Below, in pieces: positions 41,909 through 51,065 of a DNA stretch of 64,000 nucleotides (positions within the stretch are counted from its first letter, which is position 1; each line of letters begins with the position of its first letter). The stretch lies in the NCBI RefSeq assembly GCF_029581195.1, contig NZ_CP120737.1:5433001-5497000 (forward strand). Direction: 5' to 3'. The translations under genes and the position numbers were made by a program. The notes beneath the pieces are model-generated. The model saw only the letters and a list, made by a program, of their open reading frames with translations. It ran no database searches and had not been told where the DNA came from. The DNA is from Solwaraspora sp. WMMD791 (GTDB lineage: Bacteria > Actinomycetota > Actinomycetes > Mycobacteriales > Micromonosporaceae).

Positions 41909-43221
41909 CCGCAGCAGCCGCCGGCACCGACCGCGCCCTGCCCGGTGCCGGCTTCGGCGTCAGCCGGCGACAACGGGTAGGCCAGCGTCGCCGAGCAGAC
42001 TCCGGTCTCCGGCAGGTCGAGCTGGACGTCGCGGGCGGCGGTCCAGTCGCCGGCCAGCGCCGCCGCGATCGACCGGACCTGCTCGTAGCCGGTGGCCAGC
42101 AGGAAGGTCGGCGCGCGGCCGTAACTCTTCATCCCGACCAGGTAGTAGCCCGGCTCCGGCTGGCTGAGCTCGTCCACCCCGTGCGGGCGGACGGTGCCGC
42201 AGGAGTGCTCGTTCGGGTCGATCAGCGGGGCCAGCATCCGGGTGCAGCCGAGCGCCGGGTCTAGGTCGAGACGCAGCTCGTCGGCGATCCGGTGGTCGGG
42301 GCGGAAACCCGTGGCCGAGACGACCCGGTCGGCGGTCAGTGTCCGGCCGTCGGTGGCGACCAGCTCGGCGCCGCCGTTGTCCGGCAACGTCCGGACACTG
42401 TGTACGGCGAACCCGGTGACCAACTCGACCCGACCGGAGTCGACCAGCAGTCGCAGCCCGGTGCCGAGCGCACCTCGGCCCGGCAGGGCGTCGGCGTCTC
42501 CGCCGCCGAGGGCCCGGTCGATGCTGGCGCCGCGGGTGGCCCAGGTGATCCGGGTGCCGGGCTCCTGGTCGGCGAGTTCGGTGAGGGCCAGCAAGGTGTT
42601 GGCGGCGGAGTGGCCGGCGCCGACGACGACGGTGTGGCGTCCGGCGTACGCAGCCCGGTCGGCGCCGAGCACGTCCGGCAGGGCACCGCTGATCAGGTGG
42701 GCGGCCTGCGGCTCGCCGTGGGCGGGCAGCCCGTTGGCGCCGAGGACGTTGGGTGTACCCCAGGTGCCGGTGGCGTCGATGACGGCACCGGCGCGGATCT
42801 CCGTACCGTCGGCGAGCCGGACCACGAACGGTGCCTGCTGCCGGCCGGCGGTGCGGACCCGGTCGACGCCGGCGCGGCCGAGCGCGACCACCCGCGCGCC
42901 GTAGCGGATGCGGTCGGCCAGTGCGGGCAGTTTGGCCAGCGGTTCGAGGTAGTCGCCGACGAGTTCGGCGCCGGTCGGCAGGTGGTCGGGGTCCGGGGCG
43001 GCCCAGCCGGCGGCGTCGAGCAGCCGGCGGGCGGCGGCGTCGATGTCGTAGCGCCACGGGGAGAAGAGTCGGACGTGGCCCCACTGGTCGACGGCCGCGC
43101 CGGCCCGGCTGCCGGCTTCGAGCACCAGTAACGGCAGTTGGCGTTCGTGCAGGTGGGCGGCGGCGGCCAGGCCGACCGGCCCGGCACCGATGACGACGAC
43201 CGGCAACTCCTCGTTGATCAT
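41905..43221 (-). CDS. FAD/NAD(P)-binding flavoprotein monooxygenase-like protein
   Basis: A 438-residue two-dinucleotide-fold flavoprotein. The FAD site is VVVIGAGPVGLAAAAHL, the NADPH site HTVVVGAGHSAANTLLAL, and ATGF-type VVSATGFRPDHRI lies late, as in Baeyer-Villiger or ArsO-like monooxygenases. The C-terminus ends Gly-Gly-Cys-Cys-Gly, which could bind a thiol-reactive metal or metalloid. Similar flavoproteins occur in actinobacterial ars clusters, so an ArsO-like role is possible but unproven. ATG at 43221 with GGAGGGG before it. Coupled to the MFS gene; divergent from alaX. Confidence 0.82.
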   Translation of the reverse strand: MINEELPVVVIGAGPVGLAAAAHLHERQLPLLVLEAGSRAGAAVDQWGHVRLFSPWRYDIDAAARRLLDAAGWAAPDPDHLPTGAELVGDYLEPLAKLPALADRIRYGARVVALGRAGVDRVRTAGRQQAPFVVRLADGTEIRAGAVIDATGTWGTPNVLGANGLPAHGEPQAAHLISGALPDVLGADRAAYAGRHTVVVGAGHSAANTLLALTELADQEPGTRITWATRGASIDRALGGGDADALPGRGALGTGLRLLVDSGRVELVTGFAVHSVRTLPDNGGAELVATDGRTLTADRVVSATGFRPDHRIADELRLDLDPALGCTRMLAPLIDPNEHSCGTVRPHGVDELSQPEPGYYLVGMKSYGRAPTFLLATGYEQVRSIAAALAGDWTAARDVQLDLPETGVCSATLAYPLSPADAEAGTGQGAVGAGGCCG

Positions 43222-43282
43222 GGACCCCTCCATCGCGGTGAACGTCTTGTCTTGATGATTGTCGAACCAGTCCTACGATGGC

Positions 43283-43326
43283 GGCTGATTCGACGTCAGT
43301 CAAGTTCGACACTCATCGAATCAGCC
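43283..43326. promoter_or_regulatory. 11-bp inverted repeat in the flavoprotein-alaX divergent region
   Basis: GGCTGATTCGA (43283-43293) and its exact complement TCGAATCAGCC (43316-43326) with 22 bases between. Inside and beside it TTCGA/TCGAA half-sites recur (TTGTCGAACC, AAGTTCGAC, CATCGAAT). This resembles ArsR-family or TetR-family operators, but no regulator gene is adjacent. Confidence 0.5.
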
Positions 43327-43366
43327 GTACGGGCGATCCGTGCCGCACGGCGGTACCCTGCCATCC

Positions 43367-44104
43367 GTGGGTGTCACCAGTCACGGCCGAACCGACCGAC
43401 TCGACCTGCGCGACCCGACCCTGCGCGAGTGGCAGTGCACCGTGCTGCACGCCGACGCCGAACAGGGCATCGTGCTGGACCGTTCCGCGTTCTACCCGGG
43501 CGGCGGCGGCCAGCCGCCGGACCACGGCGTGCTGCTCTGGCAGGGCGTGCAGACCCGGATCGTCGGCACCCGCAAGAGCGACGACCTCTACCTGCTCCCC
43601 GCCGAGGGCGACCCGTTGCCGCCGGTCGGCGCCACCGTCACCGGCGCGGTCGAGGACACCCGGCGCAGCCTGCTGATGCGTACCCACTCCGGGCTGCACG
43701 TGCTCTGCGGCGTGGTGTTCCGCGACTTTGGCGCGCTGGTCACCGGCGGCAACATGGAGCCCGGCGAAGCCCGGATGGACTTCAACCTGCCCGAAGTGCC
43801 GCCCGGCTTCAAGACGCAGCTGGAGGACCTGGTCAACGCCGAGGTCGCCGCCGACCGGGCGGTCGCCGTGCGGGTCCTCGACCGCGACGCCGCGCTGGCC
43901 ATCCCGGACATCATCCGCACCCAGGCCAACCTGATCCCGGCGGACGAGCAGGAGATCCGCATCGTCGACATCGTCGGGCTCGACGTGCAGGCCGACGGCG
44001 GGACCCATGTCGCCTCCACCGCTCAGATCGGCACGGTGCAGGTGGTCAAGGTGGAGAGCAAGGGGCGGGCCAACCGCCGGGTCCGGCTGCGGCTGGTCGG
44101 CTGA
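43367..44104 (+). CDS. Alanyl-tRNA editing protein AlaX
   Basis: A 245-residue free-standing editing domain that removes Ser or Gly wrongly loaded on tRNA-Ala. FYPGGGGQPPDHG matches the N-terminal glycine-rich part of AlaX-M proteins. The zinc/catalytic motifs are RTHSGLHVL (HxxxH) and QADGGTHVASTAQIG. Start choice is uncertain: GTG at 43367 is preferred, with an in-frame GTG at 43340. The next gene begins 1 bp after its stop. Confidence 0.87.
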   Translation: MGVTSHGRTDRLDLRDPTLREWQCTVLHADAEQGIVLDRSAFYPGGGGQPPDHGVLLWQGVQTRIVGTRKSDDLYLLPAEGDPLPPVGATVTGAVEDTRRSLLMRTHSGLHVLCGVVFRDFGALVTGGNMEPGEARMDFNLPEVPPGFKTQLEDLVNAEVAADRAVAVRVLDRDAALAIPDIIRTQANLIPADEQEIRIVDIVGLDVQADGGTHVASTAQIGTVQVVKVESKGRANRRVRLRLVG

Positions 44105-44105
44105 G

Positions 44106-44936
44106 ATGGTCCGCGCCTTCCTCGACGGCGTACGGCTGTTCCTGCGCGGCTTCGGCACCTACGCCCGCAACCCGAAGATGGTGCTGCTCGGCCTGATCCC
44201 GGCGGTCATCTCCGGGGTGCTCTTCGTGGCCGCCTTCATCGGCTGGGTCAGCATCGTCGTCGACCTCGCCGACTGGCTCACCCCGTTCGCCGACGGCTGG
44301 TCGACGGGCCTGCAGGACGCCGTACGCGGCACCGTCGCCATCGCCCTGCTGGCCCTCGGCGGCCTGCTCGGGGTGCTCACCTTCACCGCCGTCACCCTGC
44401 TGATCGGGGATCCGTTCTACGAGAAGATCTCCGAGTGGGTGGAGGACCACCACGGCGGCGTACCGAACGCGGTCGACGTGCCGTGGTGGCGGTCGCTGTG
44501 GCACAGCCTGCTCGACTCGTCCCGGCTGATCGCGTTCGGCATCCTCATCGGTGTCCCGCTGTTCGTCTGCGGGTTCATCCCGATCGTCGGACAGACCGTG
44601 GTGCCGGTGCTGGCCGCCCTCTTCGGCGGCTGGCGGCTCGCTCTGGAGCTGGTCGGCTCCGCCTTCTACCGCCGTGGTCTGCGGCTGCCGGACCGGCGAG
44701 CGGCGTTGCGGGCGAACCGGCCCCGCTCGCTCGGGTTCGGGGTGGCGGTCTTCTGCTGCTGCCTGATCCCGTTCGGCGCGGTACTGATCATGCCGGCGGC
44801 AGTGGCCGGCGCGACCCTGCTCGCCCGCCAGTCGCTCGGCCAGCCGACGGGCGGGCCGTTGCCGCCCGGCGGGCCGTTGCCGGCGGGCGTCCCGCCGGTG
44901 GCGGGCGGCGGGACCCGCGACGCCCACCACCCGTGA
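44106..44936 (+). CDS. EI24 domain membrane protein (CysZ-like)
   Basis: A 276-residue integral membrane protein of the EI24/CysZ family. ARNPKMVLLGLIPAVISGVL, LIGDPFYEKISEWVEDHHGG and CGFIPIVGQTVVPVLAAL are conserved family blocks; the C-terminal 35 residues are a Pro/Gly tail. CysZ imports sulfate in E. coli, whereas actinobacterial members are uncharacterised. ATG at 44106, one base after the alaX stop. A perfect palindromic element follows the gene. Confidence 0.85.
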   Translation: MVRAFLDGVRLFLRGFGTYARNPKMVLLGLIPAVISGVLFVAAFIGWVSIVVDLADWLTPFADGWSTGLQDAVRGTVAIALLALGGLLGVLTFTAVTLLIGDPFYEKISEWVEDHHGGVPNAVDVPWWRSLWHSLLDSSRLIAFGILIGVPLFVCGFIPIVGQTVVPVLAALFGGWRLALELVGSAFYRRGLRLPDRRAALRANRPRSLGFGVAVFCCCLIPFGAVLIMPAAVAGATLLARQSLGQPTGGPLPPGGPLPAGVPPVAGGGTRDAHHP

Positions 44937-44979
44937 GTGACGCCTCGCTCCGGTCGGCCCGAGGAGACACATCCGCGTT

Positions 44980-45027
44980 CGACGATATTCCTGTGAGGAA
45001 TGATTATTCCTCACAGGAATATCGTCG
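44980..45027. repeat. ATTCCT palindromic element, copy 2 (perfect 22-bp arms)
   Basis: Left arm CGACGATATTCCTGTGAGGA... (44980-45001), loop GATT, right arm 45006-45027 exactly complementary. Each arm also contains its own smaller dyad (ATTCC-TGTGA-GGAAT). It lies between convergent genes, where it could stop transcription from both sides. Related copies are at 24511 and 61151. Confidence 0.9.
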
Positions 45028-45114
45028 GTGGGTAATAGTGCGTCCAGCGCCAGCCAGCTGGCACGCCACCGGCCGGTCAGCCAACCGCCGGCCGGCCAGC
45101 CAACCGCCCTGCGG

Positions 45115-46161
45115 TCAGCGGCTGGCGGCCTGCGCGGCGTCGCGGACCTCGCCGACCAGCTCCTCGATGACGTCCTCCAGTGCGGCCAGACCGGTCAACC
45201 GGCCGTCGGTGTCCACCACCCGGGCCAGGTGTGCGCCCTGCTGCTGCATGACGGTGAGGGTGTCCCGCATCGGCTGGGTGCCCCGGACCGTGACCAGCGG
45301 CCGGATCAGGTGGGCGTCAACCGGTTGCGTCCGGTCGGCTGCCGGTGCCCCGAGGACGTCCTTGACGTGCAGGTACCCGGCCACCTCCGCGTTGCCGTCC
45401 AGGACGGGGAACCGGGAGTAACCGGTGTCGGCGCACCGCTGCTCCAGCTCGACCGGGGTGCTGGCGGCCGGCACCGTGACCAGCGACTCCAGCGGGATCG
45501 CTACCCTCGCCGTCGGCTGGTCGCTGAACGCCAGTGCCCCGGTCAGCAGCCGGTGCTCGTGTTCGTCGATCAGGCCCTCACGGCGGGACTGGGCGATGAA
45601 CCCGGAGACCTCTTCCCGGGTGAACGCGGAGGTCACCTCGTCCTTCGGCTGCACCCGCAGCAGCCGCAGCACGATGTTCGCGACCTGGTTGAGCAGCCAG
45701 ATCAGCGGCCGCAACACGGTGACGACGCCGTACAGCACCGGGCCCAGGACCAGCGCGGAGCGCTCCGGGCCGGCGAGGGCGATGTTCTTCGGCACCATCT
45801 CGCCGATCACCATGTGCAGGAAGACCACGATCGCCAACGCGATGGCGAACGCGATCGGATGCACCAGCGCCTCCGGCACCCCGAGTGCGGCGAAGGCCGG
45901 CTCCATCAGGTGCGCCACCGCCGGCTCGCCGATGGCACCGAGCCCGAGGGAACAGACGGTGATGCCGAGCTGGGCACCGGCCATCATCAGCGACACGTTC
46001 TCCATCGCCCGCAGGGTGACCCGGGCCAGCCGGGAGCCGGCGGCGGCCCGGGGCTCGATCTGCGTCCGGCGGGCGGAGATCAGCGCGAACTCGGCGCCGA
46101 CGAAGAAGGCGTTGCCAGCCAGCAGCAGTACGCCGACGAGGATCGCTACGCCGTCGCTCAT
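45115..46161 (-). CDS. CNNM/DUF21 and CBS domain membrane protein (hemolysin family)
   Basis: A 348-residue protein. An N-terminal DUF21 membrane domain ([38 protein letters not shown]) spans residues 1-190 and a CBS pair residues 200-330 ([35 protein letters not shown]). Relatives are Mg2+/Co2+ exporters or ion-homeostasis factors; the older name hemolysin is misleading. There is no CorC C-terminal domain, unlike its neighbour. ATG at 46161 overlaps the upstream gene's stop (ATGA); the two probably work as a hetero-pair. Confidence 0.88.
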   Translation of the reverse strand: MSDGVAILVGVLLLAGNAFFVGAEFALISARRTQIEPRAAAGSRLARVTLRAMENVSLMMAGAQLGITVCSLGLGAIGEPAVAHLMEPAFAALGVPEALVHPIAFAIALAIVVFLHMVIGEMVPKNIALAGPERSALVLGPVLYGVVTVLRPLIWLLNQVANIVLRLLRVQPKDEVTSAFTREEVSGFIAQSRREGLIDEHEHRLLTGALAFSDQPTARVAIPLESLVTVPAASTPVELEQRCADTGYSRFPVLDGNAEVAGYLHVKDVLGAPAADRTQPVDAHLIRPLVTVRGTQPMRDTLTVMQQQGAHLARVVDTDGRLTGLAALEDVIEELVGEVRDAAQAASR

Positions 46162-47594
46162 GATCCGGTCCCGTTCGAATGGTCGGCGGAGTGTCCGTTC
46201 GCGCGGCCGCGCGCGTTCCCGGCACCGGCACCGGCACCGGCACCGGCGGTCGCGGGGGCGCGGCGCAGCAGCAGCCGGTCGACCCGGCGGCCGTCGACCC
46301 GGGTCACCGTCAGGTCCACCGGTACGGCCGTCGGCAGTCCGTCGCTGTCCGGGTGCTCCCGGTCGTCGGCGACCACGGTGACGCTGTCACCGACCCGGGG
46401 CAGCCGGCCGAGTTCCTCGATGATCACACCACCGAGGGTGTCGGAGATCCGGCCTTCCGGCAGGTCGAGCCCGGTCAGCCGGGCCGCCTCGTCGGGGCGC
46501 AGCAGTCCGGAGAGCTGCCACGAGCCGTCGGCGGCCTGCAGATGCCGGCCGGTCGGGCGGTCCTGTTCGTCGGCGATCTCGCCGACGATCTCCTCGACGA
46601 GGTCCTCCAGGGTGACGATGCCGGCGGTGCCGCCGTACTCGTCGACCACCACCGCCATCTGCAGCCCGCGGCCGCGCAGCGTGGCGAGCAGCGGGTCGAG
46701 CTCGGCGGTCTCCGGCACCTCGGGCAGCTCGACCATGACCGATCGGACCTGCTGGGCGTCGCGCTCATCGGCCGGTACGGCGAGCGCGTGCTTGAAGTGA
46801 ACCGCGCCGAGCACCTCGTCGACCCCGTCCCCGGTGACCGGGAACCGGGCGTGGCCGGTCGCGGCGGCCAGCCGCAGCACCTCGGCGACGGGCGCGTCGG
46901 CGGCGACGAACCGTACCCGGGGTCGGGGGGTCATCACGTCGGCGGCGGTCCGCTCGCCGAAGTCGATCGATCGGGAGACCAGCTCGGCGGTCTCCGCGTC
47001 CAGGGTGCCTTCCGCGCCGGAGCGGCTGACCAGCGACGCCAGCTCCTGAGGGGTACGGGCGGAAGCCAGCTCCTCGGTGGGCTCGATGCCGAACGCGCGC
47101 AGGATCCGGTTCGCCGTACCGTTGAGGAACCGGATCAGCGGGCCGGCGGCGCTGGTGAACCCGCGCTGGGCTCCGGCGACGACCCGGCCGACCCGCAGCG
47201 GTTCGGCGATGGCCCAGTTCTTCGGCACCAGCTCGCCGAAGATCATCTGGAAGCAGGTGGCCAGGATCAGCGCCAGGGTCAGCGAGATCGCGGTGGTGGC
47301 GCCCTCGGACAGGCCGGTCAGCCCGAGCGGGCCGCGTAGCAGGGTGGCCAGTGACGGCTCGGCGAGAAAACCGACGACCAGGCTGGTCACGGTGATGCCG
47401 AGCTGCGCCCCGGAGAGTTGGGTCGACAAGGTACGTAGGCCGCGCAGCAGGCTGGCCGAGCGGCGGTCACCGGCGGCGGCCTGCCGCTCAACGGTTGCCC
47501 GGTCGACCGTGACGAAGGCGAACTCGGCGGCCACGAAGAGGGCGTTGGCGGCGATCAGCAGCACCGCGACACCCAGCAGTATCCATTCCGTCAC
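46158..47594 (-). CDS. CNNM/DUF21-CBS-CorC domain membrane protein (hemolysin family)
   Basis: A 478-residue protein with a DUF21 membrane domain ([39 protein letters not shown]), a CBS pair ([40 protein letters not shown]) and a C-terminal CorC/HlyC domain (about residues 355-440, [20 protein letters not shown]). [20 protein letters not shown] is the classic signature of the second CBS. The C-terminal end is a Gly/Ala repeat tail coded by GGCACC-type repeats. GTG at 47594. First gene of the two-gene operon. Confidence 0.9.
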   Translation of the reverse strand: MTEWILLGVAVLLIAANALFVAAEFAFVTVDRATVERQAAAGDRRSASLLRGLRTLSTQLSGAQLGITVTSLVVGFLAEPSLATLLRGPLGLTGLSEGATTAISLTLALILATCFQMIFGELVPKNWAIAEPLRVGRVVAGAQRGFTSAAGPLIRFLNGTANRILRAFGIEPTEELASARTPQELASLVSRSGAEGTLDAETAELVSRSIDFGERTAADVMTPRPRVRFVAADAPVAEVLRLAAATGHARFPVTGDGVDEVLGAVHFKHALAVPADERDAQQVRSVMVELPEVPETAELDPLLATLRGRGLQMAVVVDEYGGTAGIVTLEDLVEEIVGEIADEQDRPTGRHLQAADGSWQLSGLLRPDEAARLTGLDLPEGRISDTLGGVIIEELGRLPRVGDSVTVVADDREHPDSDGLPTAVPVDLTVTRVDGRRVDRLLLRRAPATAGAGAGAGAGNARGRANGHSADHSNGTGS

Positions 47595-47898
47595 CGCCTC
47601 GCCGCTCCTTCCGGATCGACGGGGCGGCGGGGACTGTGTGGGTCGCTGTCATCCGACATGTCGCCCAGCCTAGACGGTCCGAACGGGGGCCAACCTGGGA
47701 GTTGACTGGGAACTACTCCGAAGAGTATTCACTATATAACTTTTCGTAGTTGATACCGGGCGTTCAGGTTCCTCCCAGCGTGGGCCGTTACGATGTCGGC
47801 GTCCCAATCCTCAATAGACGATCGTGACCGCTGTGTGAGGTAAGGGAACCGTCGATCCGCTGACCTCATCGCAGCTGCGACCTCAGGGAGAACGTCAG
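47595..47898. promoter_or_regulatory. Divergent promoter region of the CBS operon and spo0M
   Basis: 304 bp without a gene. TTGACT at 47703 followed 18 bases later by TATTCA, and TATATAAC just beyond, make an unusually AT-rich promoter-like island in this genome. A loose dyad AACTAC...GTAGTT frames it. Which of the two genes it serves cannot be told. Confidence 0.4.
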
Positions 47899-48939
47899 GT
47901 GGTCTTCAAACGGATGCTCGGAGCCTTCGGGGTCGGTGGGCCGAGCGTCGACGCCGTCCTGTCCAACCCGAACACCCGGCCGGGCCTCGCGCTGACCGGC
48001 CAGGTCGACCTCGCTGGCGGCAACTTCGACACCGAGCTCGACCAGGTCACGGTCGGCCTGGTCACCCGGGTCGAGGTCGAGGGCGGCGAGCAGGAGGAGA
48101 CCGCCGGCGTCGAGTTCCATCAGGTGTACGTCGCCGGAGCGCTGCAGTTGGCCGCCGACCAGCAGCTGAGCCTGCCGTTCCAGGTCGAACTGCCCTGGGA
48201 GACCCCGATCACCCACTTCTACGGCCAGCCGCTGTCCGGGATGACCCTGGGCCTGCGTACCTCGGTCTCCGCACGCGGCGCGGCCGACCCCGGCGACCTC
48301 GACCCGGTCGCCGTGCACCCACTGCCGGTGCAGGAGCGGATCCTCGAGGCGTTCGGCACCCTCGGCTTCCAGTTCGTCGGCGCCGACCTGGAGTACGGGC
48401 AGCTGGCCGGGCTGCCCCAGACGCTGCCGTTCTACCAGGAGATCGAGTACGTCGCCCCGCCGCAGTACCCCGGTGTCCGCCAGGTCGAGCTGACCTTCCT
48501 GGCCGACCCGTACGGCGTCGCCGTGGTGCTCGAGTTCGACAAGCAGGCCGGGCTGTTCACCCCCGGCCACGACTCGTACGGCCACTACCGCGTCGCGCAC
48601 GACGACGCCGACCGACTCGACTGGACCAGCCACGTCGACGGCTGGATCCGCCAGGCGCTCGACCAGCGGCAGACACTGCTCGGCGGCGGCTACCCCGCGC
48701 CGGGCTACGGCGCTCCTGCCGGCTACGGCGCTCCGGGTCCGTACGGGCCCGGCCATCACCCGGAGCACGAGGACCGCGGCCCGGGGATGGGCGGGGTGAT
48801 CGCCGGTGCGGTCGGCGGTGCCGCGCTGGGCTTCGGCGCCGGGATGCTCGCCGAGCAGGCGTTCGACGCGTTCGGCGACGACGACGGCGCGGTGGCCGAG
48901 GGCGACGACGGCGGCGAGGAAGAGTTCGACGAGGAGTAG
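47899..48939 (+). CDS. Spo0M-like sporulation control protein
   Basis: A 346-residue protein with an arrestin-like Spo0M domain in residues 1-245 (MVFKRMLGAFGVGGPSVDAV, QVDLAGGNFDTELDQVTVGL, FQVELPWETPITHF). A Gly/Tyr/Pro linker (GYGAPAGYGAPGPYGPG), a Gly-rich helix GGVIAGAVGGAALGFGAGML, and an acidic tail follow. Spo0M modulates sporulation entry in Bacillus and occurs widely in actinomycetes. The Gly-rich segment could insert in a membrane. GTG at 47899. Confidence 0.87.
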   Translation: MVFKRMLGAFGVGGPSVDAVLSNPNTRPGLALTGQVDLAGGNFDTELDQVTVGLVTRVEVEGGEQEETAGVEFHQVYVAGALQLAADQQLSLPFQVELPWETPITHFYGQPLSGMTLGLRTSVSARGAADPGDLDPVAVHPLPVQERILEAFGTLGFQFVGADLEYGQLAGLPQTLPFYQEIEYVAPPQYPGVRQVELTFLADPYGVAVVLEFDKQAGLFTPGHDSYGHYRVAHDDADRLDWTSHVDGWIRQALDQRQTLLGGGYPAPGYGAPAGYGAPGPYGPGHHPEHEDRGPGMGGVIAGAVGGAALGFGAGMLAEQAFDAFGDDDGAVAEGDDGGEEEFDEE

Positions 48940-49007
48940 CCGCCCCACGACCTGGCCGGCCCGACCCGGGCCGTGCCACGACCCCGAACAGAAGGAGAAG
49001 ACACCCG

Positions 49008-49232
49008 ATGCCGGTCACCGCTGACCTCACGACCCTTGTCGACAAGGCCTACCAGGACAAGTCTCTGGCCGAGATCGTCGACGCTCCGGTCGCCGCCCTG
49101 AAGGGCGTCAGCGACAGCGATGCCAAGCTGCTCAAGGACGCGTTCGGCGTGGTCACCGTCGGCGACCTCGGCCGCAACCCGTACTTCCGGACCGCGCAGG
49201 CGCTGGTGAGCCTGACCGACGGCGGCAAGTAG
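49008..49232 (+). CDS. Small helix-hairpin-helix-like protein
   Basis: A 74-residue cytoplasmic protein. DAPVAALKGVSDSDAKLLKD followed by AFGVVTVGDLGRNPYF looks like a helix-hairpin-helix motif (two helices joined by a G-V/S turn), a fold often used to hold DNA or proteins. ATG at 49008 with a good RBS GAAGGAGAAG. It is 68 bp after spo0M, so probably co-transcribed. Function unknown. Confidence 0.75.
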   Translation: MPVTADLTTLVDKAYQDKSLAEIVDAPVAALKGVSDSDAKLLKDAFGVVTVGDLGRNPYFRTAQALVSLTDGGK

Positions 49233-49335
49233 TTCGACGGCGGGCGGCGGGCCGGCCGGGGCGTGGCGCCCCGGTCGGCCCGCCTGTTTCGTGCAGGTGT
49301 CGAAAAGATGTCGGGCAACCCTTGACCTCGGTCGA

Positions 49336-49349
49336 TGTTAACGCAAACA
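49336..49349. promoter_or_regulatory. LacI-type operator candidate upstream of the GH43 gene
   Basis: TGTTAACGCAAACA is a 14-bp near-palindrome of the LacI/GalR-family type (TGTTARCGYTAACA-like). It lies 8 bp after TTGACC (a -35-like hexamer) and 71 bp before the start codon. It would fit sugar-responsive repression; the window's LacI gene is 12 kb away and not clearly linked. Confidence 0.5.
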
Positions 49350-49420
49350 CTGCGAGGGAAACCGGGGCCGCGTCGCGTCTGACCGGCACAGCCCTGCCCG
49401 TCCATCGAAAGGCAGCGTCG

Positions 49421-50938
49421 ATGCACCGAACGAGACCGGTGGCGAGGCAGCTGGCGACAGCCGTCATCCTGGCCACCGTGGCGACGACCCTCGTGACGAC
49501 CCCGGCCAGCGCGCAACTCACGGCGTCGGCGGAACCCGCAGCGTCGGCGGAACCCGCACCGTCGGCGGACACCGTCACGGCGTCGAACCTCTCCACCACG
49601 GCGCAGTTCACCAACCCGATCGCCGAGCAGCGCGCCGACCCGCACGTCTACCGGCACACCGACGGCTACTACTACTTCATCGCCACCGTCCCCGAGTACG
49701 ACCGGATCGTGTTGCGCCGCGCCACCACCCTGCAGGGCCTGGCCACCGCCACCGAACGGGTCATCTGGCGCAAGCACGCCACCGGCGAGATGGGCGCGCA
49801 CATCTGGGCACCCGAGCTGCACTTCATCGACGGCAAGTGGTACATCCACTTCGCCGCCGGCCGGGCCGAGGACATCTGGGCCATCCGCCCGTACGTGCTG
49901 GAATCCTCCGCCGCCAACCCGCTCGACGGGCCGTGGATCGAACGCGGCCAGATCCAGCCACCGCGCAGCAGCTTCTCCCTCGACGCCACCACCTTCGTCC
50001 ACAACGGAGTGCGTTACCTGGCCTGGGCCGAGTACGCCGGCAACAACTCCAACATCTACCTGGCCCGCATGGTCAACCCCTGGACCTACACCGGCACCCC
50101 GGTCATGATCAGCACCCCGACGTACGGCTGGGAGACCCGCGGCTACCGGGTCAACGAAGGCCCGGCGGTGATCATCCGCAACGGCCGGGTATTCATGACC
50201 TACTCGGCCAGCGCCACCGATGCCAGCTACGCCGTCGGGCTGCTCACCGCCTCGGCCAGCAGCAACCTGCTGAACGCGTCGTCCTGGACCAAGAGCCCCA
50301 ACCCGGTGCTGGCCAGCAACAGCCGTACCGGCCAGTGGGGGCCCGGCCACAACTCGTTCACCGTCGCCGAGGACGGCAGCGACGTCATCGTCTACCACTC
50401 CCGCAACTACGAGCGCTACCTCGGCAACGGCTACGACCCGCTGAGCGACCCGAACCGGCGTACCCGGGTGCAGAAGATCTACTGGAACGCCGACGGTACG
50501 CCGAACTTCGGCGTACCGGTGCCGGACGGCCGCACCCCGGTCCGGCTCGCCGCCCACGACCAGCCGGACCGCTACCTGCGGCACTGGGAGTACCGGGTCC
50601 GTCTTGAGGCGAACGTCGCCAACCTGGCCGATTCGCAGTTCCGGGTCGTCCCCGGTCTGGCAAACTCCGCCGGCATCTCGCTGGAGTCGACCAACTTCCC
50701 CGGCTACTACCTGCGGCACCGCAACCACCAGATGTGGGTGGAGGCCAACGACGGGTCGAACCTGTTCCGCTCAGACGCCACGTTCATGGCCCGCAGCGGG
50801 CTGGCCGACGCCGGCAAACTGTCGCTGGAGTCGGTCAACTTCCCCGGCCAGTACGTCCGGCACCGCGACGGCCTGCTCTACCTGGAAGCCGTACCGGACG
50901 CCGCCGGCCGCGCCTCGGCCACCTTCGCCGTGAGCTGA
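49421..50938 (+). CDS. Secreted GH43 glycosidase with C-terminal AbfB (CBM42-like) domain
   Basis: A 505-residue exported enzyme. After the signal peptide ([20 protein letters not shown]) comes a GH43 five-bladed propeller at about residues 65-365: catalytic base in [19 protein letters not shown], pKa-tuning Asp in [11 protein letters not shown], and general acid Glu in [14 protein letters not shown] beta-trefoil AbfB-type domain (residues 370-505) follows with [28 protein letters not shown] and [13 protein letters not shown], three arabinose-binding repeats. It likely removes arabinofuranose from arabinoxylan or arabinan. ATG at 49421; a LacI-type operator candidate is upstream. Confidence 0.92.
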   Translation: MHRTRPVARQLATAVILATVATTLVTTPASAQLTASAEPAASAEPAPSADTVTASNLSTTAQFTNPIAEQRADPHVYRHTDGYYYFIATVPEYDRIVLRRATTLQGLATATERVIWRKHATGEMGAHIWAPELHFIDGKWYIHFAAGRAEDIWAIRPYVLESSAANPLDGPWIERGQIQPPRSSFSLDATTFVHNGVRYLAWAEYAGNNSNIYLARMVNPWTYTGTPVMISTPTYGWETRGYRVNEGPAVIIRNGRVFMTYSASATDASYAVGLLTASASSNLLNASSWTKSPNPVLASNSRTGQWGPGHNSFTVAEDGSDVIVYHSRNYERYLGNGYDPLSDPNRRTRVQKIYWNADGTPNFGVPVPDGRTPVRLAAHDQPDRYLRHWEYRVRLEANVANLADSQFRVVPGLANSAGISLESTNFPGYYLRHRNHQMWVEANDGSNLFRSDATFMARSGLADAGKLSLESVNFPGQYVRHRDGLLYLEAVPDAAGRASATFAVS

Positions 50939-50951
50939 CCCGACCACCCAC

Positions 50952-51037
50952 CTCCATGATCGCGATGATCTTGCGCTTATCGCGAGGATTTGTCCGTTTT
51001 GTTCAACGATAAGTGCAAGATCATCGCGATCATGGAG
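50952..51037. repeat. Palindromic intergenic repeat, family 2, copy B
   Basis: A 31-bp stem starting CTCCATGATCGCGATGATCT (50952-50982 with 51007-51037), complementary apart from one G-U pair, around a 24-base loop with GATTTGTCCGTTTTGT. Loop and stem are shared with copy A at 32407, with paired changes in the stem. It lies between same-strand genes. Confidence 0.88.
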
Positions 51038-51065
51038 GGCCTCCCGGCGTGGGAGGTGCCGTACC

